The notes under the pieces were generated by a model that was not told where the DNA came from, ran no database searches, and saw only the letters and a list, made by a program, of their open reading frames with translations. A DNA stretch of 64,000 nt from Pelodera strongyloides (taxonomy: Eukaryota > Nematoda > Chromadorea > Rhabditida > Rhabditidae), in the NCBI GenBank assembly GCA_036852015.1, contig JAANDG010000013.1, positions 372,001 through 436,000 on the forward strand, read 5' to 3'. Positions 47,320 to 59,013 of the stretch are shown piece by piece. The position numbers and the translations under genes are program-made. The number at the start of each line of letters is the position of its first letter. Position 1 is the stretch's first letter.

Positions 47320-49442
47320 TCATTCGATTCTCTCCACACCCTTTTCCGGGGCCAGCATTGTATACGCCGTGACATCATGTAACAGTTTCTCGCAGTCATC
47401 CAGTGTTTCGTCTCCCTTTGTCTGAATCTGAATTGAAGTCAAGAAATACTACAAAAATTTCCTCTTTATACAGTGTCGTCTTACTCCCAAACTTCTTCTC
47501 CTTCTTGTTCTCAACGACTTTTGTAATGTGTAAAAAAAGAATGTATTTCCGCAAGAGACGATGAACTAACCCAACAAAGTAAACGACATTTCCTATTTGT
47601 ACTACTATTTCTATACACGTTACCTATGATTGGTAAGCAACAAACATTCAAATACTACTACTGATTGTAATTATTCAGTGTTGTGGTGAGCTTGTAATTC
47701 CAACCAAAGGAAACAAAGTGTGTTTAGCACATTTATTTTTTTTGGAATAAATGTGCTAAACACACTTTGTTTCCTTTGGTTGGAATTACAAGCTCACCAC
47801 AACACTGAATATCTACACCATTCCAACTTCATGGAGCGTGCATCTGTACAACTGATTGTAATTGTTCAAAACTTATTATTAACGTAAGCTCAACACCCCA
47901 ATAAACATGAACACGGTAAATCCGCGTTCGTTCGCACAAAAGCTTGGACGCCATTTTTAGAAAGAGACTCATTATCAGTCCATAATCAGTAGCAGGCTTT
48001 ATTAACTCTTGATCGTAGGCTACCAATTTTCTCTCTCTCGCTTCCTCTCTCTATCAGTCTCTACCCTCCACAAACCCCTCAGTCTCTCACCTTCTTCTTT
48101 GGACTTGTCTGTGCACCTCCCTCTCTGTCTCCTATTCCTATACTCTTCTCTGCTCCCAATTCGCTTCCCTCTCGCGTACGACCTTCTTCTCCTGATTCTA
48201 CCGCTCCGGAAGCGGAAGGCGGAACACTTGTATCACGACGAGACCTAATCAAATATTATTAATTAAACTTCCAATTAAACCGAAATACCGGCCGGTTTTT
48301 GAAACGCATCGTGGACAACTGCATTCTTATGTATTTATGCTAATTGGTGTTGAATTGCGGTATATTTTTATGCTGAATTATGCTGATTTGCATACGACGC
48401 ATAAGAATCTTGGTGTACTCGATGCGTTTCAAAAACCGGCCGGTTTTCTTATTAGGACCTATACGAGCCACGAGCACAATGAGGCAAACAAAAAAATACC
48501 TCGACAAACTGGCGAAGCTCTTGGTGCGCCGCGGTGTTCGATCGTCAGTGGAAGGCCGTGGGGTTACTTGGTCAATGATTCGTGGTTCGGGCTGAAATTA
48601 TATAAAAAGCTTTATATTGAGGAATTGAGGGAGTGCTCGTTGATATTAAAGCGGTATTGACCGTGATTATGAACCTGAACGTCCTGAACCATGTATTACG
48701 TCACAGAATGGGACACAATTTGTTTACAGTCATTGAAATTGCAACCATCACAGGAAAGCGAAAATCCCGATTTCGCCCCGATCAAGGCCCGTTTTTGAGG
48801 GACTTGATCGGGGCAAAATCTGGGTGTTTGGTTTCCCATGATATGTAACAGAAAGATAATACGATGTTCTGGGCTCCGAGCCATCCCATATCACCACAAC
48901 GTTACACCAATAACATCAAAAGCTAGTAGATATTATTTATTAAAGGGAAATGCCGGTCTTTTTTGAAACACATCAAGTACACCAGCATTCTTATGCAGTC
49001 TGTGCAAATGACAATAAATTAGAATAAAAAATCGAGTAAAATCGAGAAAATTAGCATAAATACGTAGCAATTCAGTTGTCCACGATGTGTTTCAGAAACC
49101 GGCCGGTATTTCGCTTTAAAACATGAAATGATGAAATAGGACAATAAAAACTTTTCACCTGTGATTGCAACTCATCCCAAAGATCTGACATTGTGAAGCC
49201 CTTAACACCGGGTGGTTGGTGGCAAACATCTGCAACAAAAAATAGCCGTAAGCTCTTGCTCTCAGCGTAACTTATTATGTATACTAATTACGACAGAAGA
49301 CTTAAGACTGAAAACTTTGTCACTATTGAAACAAACACGAAAAAAATAAAACCACTCACCATAAAATTCGACAATACTCAATTTCGGACTGCTTGGCGCA
49401 CTTTTGCTCTTTTTTTCCAGGATACGCTTTCTGAAACTTATA

Positions 49443-49508
<66 letters not shown>

Positions 49509-52500
49509 ATTGCAATTTGCAATACAGCAACAAATTTACCATAAATCCACAGCGGCTCTTTCATAATGTCATTAAATGTAACACATTGCAAACCAACAAG
49601 AAAGGATCGAAACATTAACAAGTAAAGGTGAACCTGTATAGATCAAGCTCTGAGCGAGCTTGCAGTTCCCTATAAGTAGCCACATTATTACATGCACGTC
49701 CGAGGAGAATTATTCCATTCGATATCTTTATGGATAACATGAGCAACCAAGCAAGACCTGAATTAAAACACAGATCAGTTGGGGGCACGCACGCATTAAT
49801 CAGGGAAACCAATTACTATCACAAGAGAACGACGTTAAAACGATATGGCGTATGGTTTACGAAATGTATACAGAACAACTGCGCTATATGCAATCGTTTA
49901 TTCAGAGTACACTTCCCAACCCAAGTGCCACCTCGAAAAACGGGTTCACAGTTACCATCCATAGAGCGCAGTATTTCGAAATAATTTACACAAAAATAAG
50001 ATTCAAAACATAAGAAAATATGGCTAAAAGTAACATACCCAATAAAACAACACTTGGCCAATTGTTAAAAGAAAACGTCTGTGATATTACCAAAATTAGC
50101 ATTATAGACAAGGGAATAGGAATGAAGCCCATACGTCGCGAAACCTGGAATATACCCTTATTTCATAGTTTTCCAATGAATAGAAAAGCATACTTCTTCT
50201 CTACTACAAACTACAACATTTCATAAACAGACCACCCACATACTGACATACAGCTGGGTTTGAGGATAAACAATAAACATTGGAAAGCTACGAATCTACC
50301 TGATCCGAGTAATCCGAAAACGCGCTAACATCGCGACTCTTGATTACATCGAACGAAATCGTTATCGTGTAATCTGAAAACCTTCGCATCAAATCCAGTG
50401 GGTAGTTCAATACTCGCCAAATTAAAAAATCTCATACTCTCAAATATAATGTATATTTCTATTCATCCAATGGCTACAACGTTGTTAGTTGCTATCTGTC
50501 AAGGCAAGTCATGATTCATGATTGACCTAATCAAAGGATAGACCAAATAGGGGGATGCGCTATACTTCGAGAGACCTACTTGCTCACGCGCACCCACTAG
50601 AATAGTGAAAGCAAAAGACCCACCTCTGTAAACGGCCGCATTAATTTCATTAAACTTTGTGATGAACGCATGCTTCAGCCAGTCAACCAGCAATTCGGCA
50701 CAACAAACCATCAGCTGCAAAATAGAGTGTTCTTCAACTAATCTGATTTACATAGACAGCACCGAGCTTAAATATGCAGCTCTAAGGTTATCCAGTTATC
50801 CATTCATAGCTCTAACATTCGAAAGTCGCATATCTTGCAACTGTCCAGTCTCACCCCAAAGTTATCTATAAATTTTGCCGTATGACCCCCACACCGCTAA
50901 CCGCTCGGAATAGAAAAAGTAAGAAAAGTAAACATAACTCACCAAATCAGGGATCATTTCCAGAAAGTGATCAGTGCTCCAATTAACTGCCATCATATTC
51001 CTGATCATCACAACGAATAAGAGGGCCATGATGTGAAATCGTTCGCGTACGTCACTAAATGAACCTGATAAAACAAATGAGCAAATCAGATAGTTACGCC
51101 TTACCGGCTTTACCTTAACTCAGTAACCTTAGATATCTTAGAGGCAAAACTTACACCGTAGCCTTACTTAAAACCTTAGACACTTTACAGGCAAAAATTA
51201 ATAAAACAAACCGGACCGTAAAGTTAAACTCGTAAACTAACGGTAACGAAATAAAACAGGTACCTTAGTGGTATTTAACTACGTGATAATACAACAATGA
51301 ACCATTAGAAATTTAGAAATGGAGGCGGAGTCAAAATTCATACAGATAACACTAACACTGCCTGACTGCCGTAAACCAAAACAAAGGCCTACCTGCAACT
51401 CATTTGAAAAAGGTTTGCTTTGGCGAACTTCTTAAACACTGATCCTTTCAGCTCCACAAAATTATTGCTCATCATAATCATCAAGAGAGACTGATTGTGA
51501 GAATTGAATGCTACATTCAAAGTGGTGGCCTGAAAATGAAAAAAATATGATTGAAAATTATAACGACGATTATTGGCGTTGATTACAATCAGCCCCACGT
51601 AAACGGACAATGGGGTTCGTAAAATTCATATACTGCACGCGAGTTCGTTCTGCATTCTGCGATAATGCGAGACTGTGAACAACCATGAGAACGGTATTGC
51701 GTAACAAGAACCCACGTCGATCGATCTTTTCGTGAGCCCAACCCTGGGGATGATCGATAATCCCGTTGACGAACAGAAATATATTCGAAACGTATCATAA
51801 ATAGACAAAATTTCGGGAAACACAAGGATTTCCTGACGAGATTTATGCCCTGGCCCAACCCAAACCTTTTAATATCAGAATACTGTTAAAAATAAAACCC
51901 TCACCTGTAGAAGCACCAAGAACGTATGAAGAATGGCGTAGATCAAGGCAAAGACAAAGTGAAGGACAGTCCATAGAATACTTCGCACACCGAATTTCTC
52001 GTTGGCCGTCCAAAATAAAGAGTCCAGTACGTCCTGAAATTTCTTCCAATAAGCCATACTACAAACTAAAGAAGCTGTCTTTAGAGCATAACAGAAATAA
52101 GACATATTATTAAACTAAAGAAGCTCAAGAAGCGTTTTGGAGCCTAACAGGCAATCGTTCACTCATTACTCTGCCATACTGAAATAGACATTGGGAAATA
52201 ATTAGTTCTGCTAAATAGCCATACTAATCAGGCCCTTAGCAGAAAGATTGTTGATTCATTTATTTATGTAGTATTAGTGTTTTATTCTATATTATTGTCT
52301 CTCGAAGCGCCCTCCAAATAGTCTACTACACAACACGTTCAAGCATTATAGAAAAAGGAAAAGTTCCGTTCCAACCTGTCCAAGACTGCTGAACAGCTTG
52401 TCTGCAACTTCCAGCATATTATAAAAAATATAGAGTTTTATGACGCCTTGGCTTCTGACCTATAACAGCAAATTACAACACCGTATTACACTTACTTGTC

Positions 52501-54631
52501 TTTAGTCATAAGACAAATAGCGGTACAGGTTACTTAGTTGTGCAATAACGCATCACAACTTCCTTTTTACAAAGCTCTGTGGTAGGGAATTTTCGTTACT
52601 GGTTACTGGCAAGACTGAGAAATAACAAGACTGAGCGGCTGCGAACTGCAATACTTTCCAACTTACGTTTCAGAAGCCGGCTGTTACACCGCTTTAATTA
52701 TGTAGCGTTCAATGAAAACAAGATAAAGTTCCAACCTGATGGTATACAAATGATGTGTCGATCCACTGCATAACAGCCGTTGCGCATACAATTATTCCAA
52801 CCTACAAAGATAATTTTATGGGAATAAAACCTGAATATTCGAATACTACAGAGCACGCTGCACGACTGCACATGCATATCAAACAACAAACACACTGGGT
52901 GTTTGAATACTGTAAACATAGAATAGAAAGGAAACCAACTTTTAGTAAATCACACGTTTCGGCGGAAGTCCATGGACGAATACGGCAAATAAATCCGAAA
53001 ATTGACATCTGAAGGTATCTGTTTAAAGGGAAATGTCGGCCGTTTTTTGAAAATTGAAACGCATCGTGGACAACTGAATCCTTACATATTTATGCTAATT
53101 TGCTCGAATTTAGCTCGATTTTTTTTATTCTAGTTTCTAATTTATGTTCATTTGCATAAGCCGCAAAGAATGCTAGTGTACTCGATTCGTTTCAAAAACC
53201 GGCCGGTATTTAGCTTTAAAAGAAAACAACAAAATCAGATACGCCCTGTAATAACTATCCAGCTGATAGTTAACAACGCTTGTGAATAACGATAGCTCAT
53301 CGAGCTAACAATAATGACAAGAAAAGTTGTAAATAAATCAATTGAACACTCACAACAAATCGAATAGGTAGAAAGGTGAATAGATACGTGAACGCATCAA
53401 TACACTGCAAAAGTCCAAACAAGAGAAAACGCTCCAATTCCCATGGAATCCAGAAGAACGCGTACACTTTCCGTCGCTTTTCCGAATATCGCGACTGATC
53501 ATTATGAAGTGAATAACCTCTGAAATAAGAGAAAATAATAGTGTTCAAGTTCCCTTGACTATATTACTGAACAACTCGACTGAAAATCGTGTGCGAATTG
53601 TGTATCAGCTGATACGCTATGGAGATGTTTCTCATTTCTGTATTTACCACCCTCCTATGCGGGCGTGTGCTGCAGCTGAAAAACAAAAGCTAACAATTCT
53701 TAGAAAGCTTTGGGAGATCAAGAAGCCAAACCTTCACGCATAATATGAAGGAAAACTGGAAACTGGTAACAAAGATGAAAGATATAATAGTGAGAATGAA
53801 AGAGAATAAAAACGATTTAAAGTGTATATTGCTTACACTTTAAATACATAAAATGGCACGTACCGTGTTAGTTCTGACCAGAAGTAGGAAAGAAAGTTGG
53901 TTGAAGACGGAATTTCTTGCAGGAGTAGACCATGTGCTTCGTCAGCGATAGGCGCTTCTAAATTATAAAGGTTTGGGTACTATTGAACTTGCGCAAACCA
54001 GCCCCAATAACAACTTTTTTTCTGAGTTTTCCTAAATCTTGTCCCGTGTCCCGTCCCCAGAGATAATGCTGAATCGAAAAAAAAAGTGGTTTATTGCAGG
54101 TCTCAGTCTCAGTGTCGTTGGGATCCGTTACGGCCCACTACGGTCCCAGGTGCTTCGGTGATTGTAATTTTACAGTAGTTATGGAGCTTGTAATTAATTT
54201 AAAACAAGGGAAAATTGTAACTTAAAAGTAGTCACTTACCGTAATCATCAACAAATACGGTCAAATTATCTGACAGAGTAACTCGAGATGGTTTTCGCGG
54301 CACGTTCTCCTTCAGAAATATACCGTCGAGACGGTTGTAGGTTGTCGTCGTTGCCTAAACGTTGCAATGGTTGAAGCTAGATAACGGAAAAGACTGAATT
54401 GTGAATGCAAAACTGAAAGGTCGTACAGTTATGACATTAGGTAAATACTTTTTTTCTATCGAATACATTTCCATACACACCTAACAGCACGGCAACAAAA
54501 ACCATGATGTTACTTACCACGTCTTCCTCACTTATTAGTTCTGAGGGATCCTCTTCGGGAGTATTTTCCGAGCCAACATCCACCTTTCTTTTTCGCAACT
54601 GTGAACTGCAATTCTCTCCATCGTCACACAT
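47320..54631 (-). CDS. TAPT1: TAPT1 orthologue, multi-pass membrane protein
   Basis: Family with Pfam DUF747-type core; human TAPT1 is linked to basal body/cilium function and skeletal patterning, yeast Emp65 to ER protein quality. Exons (complement): 54518-54631, 54240-54354, 53864-53957, 53354-53519, 52940-53008, 52736-52801, 52376-52459, 51905-52033, 51393-51529, 50943-51054, 50624-50714, 50300-50373, 50054-50144, 49634-49757, 49360-49430, 49159-49229, 48500-48591, 48091-48244, 47320-47427; in frame, 653 aa (human 567). Diagnostic blocks: SEKRRKVYAFFWIPWELERF, YNMLEVADKLFSSLGQDVLD, ATTLNVAFNSHNQSLLMIMM, SNNFVELKGSVFKKF, KHAFITKFNEINAAVY, RRMGFIPIPLS. Several hydrophobic spans lie between ~130 and 480. 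The C-terminal ~170 residues are hydrophilic (Ser, Glu, Lys). ATG follows two nearby acceptors (CGTTTAG, TGTGCAG). The last-but-one intron could hide a small extra exon near 47482-47514. Confidence 0.95.
47672..47810. mobile_element. Palindromic element in TAPT1 intron
   Basis: 139 bp foldback: ATTCAGTGTTGTGGTGAGC to its complement with a very short loop, in the last TAPT1 intron. No relation seen to the TTAA families. Confidence 0.85.
48274..48448. mobile_element. TTAA-type MITE, GCCGGCCGG family, decayed ends
   Basis: GAAATACCGGCCGGTTTTTG to AAAACCGGCCGG with the family interior; the terminal TTAAAGCG is lost on one side. In TAPT1 intron 17. Confidence 0.8.
48765..48830. repeat. Short inverted repeat
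   Basis: CCCGATTTCGCCCCGATCAA and its near complement ~15 bp apart form a 66 bp hairpin in TAPT1 intron 16. Confidence 0.7.
48940..49119. mobile_element. TTAA MITE, GCCGGCCGG family
   Basis: TTAAAGGGAAATGCCGG to CCGGTATTTCGCTTTAA, 180 bp, just after exon 16 of the TAPT1 gene. Confidence 0.85.
49447..49505. repeat. (TA)n microsatellite
   Basis: About 29 TA dinucleotides beside the acceptor of TAPT1 exon 15. Confidence 0.95.
53023..53219. mobile_element. TTAA MITE, GCCGGCCGG family
   Basis: TTAAAGGGAAATGTCGGCC to GGCCGGTATTTAGCTTTAA, ~197 bp, in TAPT1 intron 4 only ~15 bp from exon 5. Confidence 0.85.
53970..54160. repeat. Interspersed repeat shared with 55.6-55.9 kb
   Basis: Blocks GGTACTATTGAACTTG, GATAATGCTGA, AAAAGTGGTTTATTG and GTCCCAGGT occur in the same order at 55590-55740, and partly again at 55775-55845. 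In TAPT1 intron 2. Confidence 0.7.
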
Positions 54632-54894
54632 CTGCACAGACTAAACGATTAAGTAAGTAAATGGGAAATGGTGCTCAACGAATACTATTTTATCAACGGC
54701 ACGGTTCACTCTGTTCACAGCCACATAAACGACACTTTCACTACGAAAAGCGCAAAAAGATCAAAGCAAACTGTCATAAAGTGTCAGACAAATCAACAAC
54801 TAGTGTACTTCGGAGGCAAACATATGCCAACCAACAACAACTAGCGGAATGGAATGAAACAACATAACCACAGTTCGTAGATAAGGGCGCGTTC

Positions 54895-55154
54895 GGGTTG
54901 CTCTTTCCGAAAGGAAAACATGCAAATTTATCGTTCGGGTTGGATCTTTCCGAAAGGATTTAATGCTTTGAGAAAGCAAAAAACACAGTATGAATTTGCA
55001 TGTTGAACATGCAAATGTATGAATTAGCATGGTTAACATGCAAATTCATACTGTATTTTTGGCTTTTTCAAAGCATTAAATCCTTTCGGAAACAGCCAAC
55101 CCGAACGATAAATTTGCATGTTTTCCTTTCGGAAAGAGCAACCCGAACGCGCCC
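54895..55154. mobile_element. Palindromic MITE, GGGCGC-terminal family
   Basis: GGGCGCGTTCGGGTTGC to its complement, flanked by TAA on both sides. Sister of 5143-5414; intergenic, just upstream of the TAPT1 gene. Confidence 0.85.
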
Positions 55155-55920
55155 TAACAACGGAAAAAACCGAATCAAAAAATATTAGCGGAATTTACGC
55201 CTACCGTACACACGAATAGAACCCAGTCCCACCATAGTTCGTAAGAGAGCGCAGAGTTAACACTACATGAAACTACTAGTGACGAAAAATAGAGGATTTT
55301 GCAAAGCTACCCAGCTTGCTCTCTTTCTAGCGCACAATTTGTTCAAAATTATGGCATCAAGAAGGCTCTTATTTCAGAAGGCATCAGAAGGTCACCTTTG
55401 CCATTGGATTCTATTGGCCTGTTTCGATACTTTTCATATGGTTTGAATTTACGTAGAGCTAGTAGATCGTTTATTATGACAAAGTGTTTGTCCCAGGATA
55501 TGTGCTTTCCTCTGAGTTAGCGACCTAGAGTCGGCTTAAATAACTTATCTATTTATTGCAATGTTTAGTGAGAATCTATCTGTGATGAGTAGGTACTATT
55601 GAACTTGTGCAACCCTTTTTTCTGAATTTTTTTAAAACTCCTCCCCAATAGGTTAGCGATGATGCTGAGTCCGAAAAAGTGGTTCATTGTGGATCTCAGC
55701 GCCGTTGGGGCCCGTTAAGGCCCACTTACGTCCCAGGTCCAAAATTATAAAATTCGCTCTCCACAATATGTTTGTGATGATGCTGGATCCAAAAAAGTGG
55801 TTCATATTTAATTTTGAGCCAATTGGGGCCCAATTATGTCCCAGGTCAAAAATTAAAATTCGCTGACATTTCTCCACAATGTATACTTTATAACACTGGT
55901 GCTCATTAAGTTTGTTATTT
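55155..55920. other. Intergenic, dispersed repeat copies
   Basis: From ~55590 to 55850 two adjacent copies of the repeat at 53970-54160. A plus-strand open stretch at 55299-55520 has no splice or family support. Confidence 0.5.
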
Positions 55921-57477
55921 AATAATCCAAGATTCTTCACTAAATTATTTTGATTTGCATCTTGAAAGTGTACGTTTATATCGGTGCTATATGAATAGAA
56001 GAAAATTTCAACTGAATACGTAATGAGATTTTTTCAGATAGCGCTCGACTCGTTGTCTACTCAACTGGTCTACTACCTCGGGTCGACTGAGAAGAGCTCC
56101 GCAGTGCAGGCGCAGAAGTCTACAGGAAACCAGAACCGGTGAATCTTATTCATTTCATTTTTGTTGAGTAGGATGACATGATATATTATATACGGGGGTC
56201 TTGCGCGACATGGGGTGTAGGCCTAATGTGGAAATTTTATTCACTTCATTTTTGTTACGTAATTGAGTGTGATGTCGTGACTTATTCTACGCGGGGGGTA
56301 CCACATATATTTTTATTATTAATCATAAAGCAGCGTGGCACTCTATTTAAAATATTTAGTTTAGTTTAGATAGGTAGGGGAAGATGGCTGGTGCGGGGCG
56401 CCTGCCGAATACGAGTTCCACACTTCTAGTGTAGTGTGTGCTCGTCCCGCGCCAGTTTCCTGCCTAGCGCGACATGGGGTGTAGGTCTAATCTGGGAACT
56501 TTATTCACTTCATTTTTGTTACGTAATTGAGTGTGATGTCGTGACTTATTCTACGCGGGGGAAGTACCACATATTTTTTTATTATTAATCATAAAGCAGC
56601 GTGGCACTCTAGTTAATATATTTAGTTTAGCTTAGTTTAGATAGGTAGGGGAAGATGGCTGGTGCGGGGCGCCTGCCGAATACGAGTTCCACACTTCTAG
56701 TGTAGTGTGTGCTCGTCCCGCGACAGTTTCCTGCCTAGCGCGACATGGGGTGTAGGTCTAATGTGGGAACTTTATTCACTTCATTTTTGTTACGTAATTG
56801 AGTGTGATGTCGTGACTTATTTTACGCGGGGGAAGTACCACATATTTTTTTATTATTAATCATAAAGCAGCGTGGCACTCTAGTTAATATATTTAGTTTA
56901 GCTTAGTTTAGATAGGTAGGGGAAGATGGCTGGTGCGGGGCGCCTGCCGAATACGAGTTCCACACTTCTAGAGTAGTGTGTGCTCGTCCCGCGCCAGTTT
57001 CCTGCCTAGCGCGACATGGGGTGTATTTCTAATGTGCGAATTTTATTCACTTCATTTTTGTTACGTAATTGAGTGTGATGTCGTGACTTATTCTACGCGG
57101 GGGAGGTACCACATATATATTTATTATTAATCATAAAGCAGCGTGGCACTCTATTTAAAATATTTAGTTTAGTTTAGATAGGTAGGGGAAGATGGCTGGT
57201 GCGGGGCGCCTGCCGAATACGAGTTCCACACTTCTAGTGTAGTGTGTGCTCGTCCCGCGCCAGTTTCCTGCCTAGCGCGACATGGGGTCTACGAGGCGCT
57301 TCGAATTTGTGCCAGTTGTTGAGACTGCAGTAGTTAGACTAATGATGAATAATAGTAGCAGTGAACCCACTTAGAGTCTCTATGTGGTTCTGTCTTCTGT
57401 CTGATTTAGGTGAGGAGGCTCACCGTATGGAATGATGGATGCAGTCGTGTCAGCCCGTGTGTCTTCGAAGACTTCTT
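55921..57477 (-). mobile_element. Repetitive element copy B, inverted, four ~268 bp units
   Basis: Shares both unique end segments with copy A (9385-12860) but in opposite orientation. The core has four units of ~268 bp instead of sixteen of ~180 bp. Each B unit carries an extra ~85 bp block (GACATGGGGTGTAGGTCTAA to CTACGCGGGG) that in copy A occurs only once, after the array. Confidence 0.85.
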
Positions 57478-58350
57478 CGTCCGTAATAAGATTTGAACCA
57501 AAGAATGGAATTAGCTCTAATTATTGCTGCGCACACCCTTTAGAAAGGCATACACTTAATGGGGCTTGCAAGTATCATAAAAGGATTTAAAATAAAAGAT
57601 AAAAAAAGGCAGACACTTATAGTTCTTTTCGTACTACCGTAATTTCGCACAGATCTGCAAATTTAGTACGAAAAGTTAAAAACATTTCGTAATTCAAAAA
57701 TACGATAGTTTTAAGCATGCTTGTAAACCCCATAATGACTTTTCTAGCTGTTCTAAAAAAAGAACAATTTACTTAATTACACACGACTTTATGGAATAAA
57801 CGCAAGACATGGGACGTGACATGATGCTTGATAAATAGTTATGTAGAAGCTAATACATAAAAATTGAGTAGAGTAGAGATTTGATATTAAATAAATAGTT
57901 ATATTGAAGTAAATAAATACAAATTGAGTACCTTATTACAAATATTTCATATTTCAGTGATAATTCATTATTTATTTTGAGAAATAACTGTCAATTGGGA
58001 TTGCAGTAGTGTAGAAATTTCATGAACTGATCAGAGGCCAAAACTTCAGTGAACGCGCAGGCAAACTGAAACCGCCTTCATTTTTCGGAAAACGCAGCCT
58101 TAGTTCGTAATTTGGAGCAATGTGTACACTCTGTGCATTCTATACAGTGCAAAGGTACCGTACCCAAAACGGTTTTAAATCTTTTCTTTAAACCAATCGA
58201 TATATTTTTGTCCATTTTGTTTCAGACGGGTGTGTGGTGAGGTTGTGTGTCTTGTGATGGGTGCTCGTGCCCTTTCAGTGATTTTCGTTCAGTCTGACTG
58301 TTTTTCATTCCTTTCGGTCTTTGCAAGTTGCTGAGCTGAGGTTACTTTTC
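57478..58350. other. Intergenic, no gene seen
   Basis: AT-rich. A short hairpin TTTTCGTACTA...TAGTACGAAAA lies at 57625-57678. Nothing else recognised. Confidence 0.5.
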
Positions 58351-58375
58351 TCTTGCATATTTTCATTCTTATCCT

Positions 58376-58825
58376 GTGTTACACTACGCTATTGAAAAGG
58401 TACAGCGTCGTTTTACTAAACGTGTGCTTCGTAGAATTGACAATGACTATTATAACTCGTTTTCCTATTCTGAACGTCTTGTTGTTTTTGGTCTCAAATC
58501 TCTCCATCATCGTAGAATTTTGTTCGATCTCATTGAATGTTTCAAAATTGTCCGAGGTTATAATGCACATCCGGTTTTGGCAAACATGTTTCAGGTGAAT
58601 CACAGACCACGTCGAAATGGTAACTCTTTATTCAGGATTCTGTTAAAAGGATTCTGTTAAACTTACCCGTCTCTGTTCTCGTTTAAGCACAGGGCCACTC
58701 GTTTGTGGAACCTACTTCCTGATAGTATTGTTCTTTCGAGTTCCGTTGATTCGTTTAAAACCCGCATTGACGAGCTTGATCTAATCGAGCTTTATGAAGT
58801 AGCAAATAGAAACATTCACCCTTAG
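58376..58825 (+). pseudogene. Broken 3' end of a non-LTR retrotransposon (RT C-terminus)
   Basis: The frame from 58376 reads IEKVQRRFTKRVLRRIDNDY, then SYSERLVVFGLKSLHHRRILFDLIECFKIV, the typical C-terminal tail of a CR1/Jockey-type reverse transcriptase protein. It stops at ~58659 inside a small tandem duplication (AGGATTCTGTTAA twice). Another frame resumes with HRATRLWNLLPDSIV and ends in TAG at 58823-58825. It is therefore a 5'-truncated, frameshifted copy. A 3' tail of about 150 bp, with GTT-rich and (TA)n sequence, runs to ~59003. Confidence 0.75.
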
Positions 58826-59013
58826 TTATTCACATGTACCTTCATTCCTTTGTTGTACATAGTTTTTGTCGCTTGTTATATGCGCTTTGTTACTCTCATT
58901 GTTATTTGTTTTGTTGTTGTTGTTGTTATATTATTATTGTCGTTTTTTTTGTCTTCCGCTTTACTTCGGTGTACACTGAATAAAGTATTCATATATATAT
59001 ATACAGCTGAGAC

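Noticed and set aside
47482..47514. Possible 33 bp extra TAPT1 exon (SLRTRRRRSLG)
   Set aside because: It is in phase and has a GTAAGA donor, but the acceptor TTACAAAAG is poor; left out pending transcript data.
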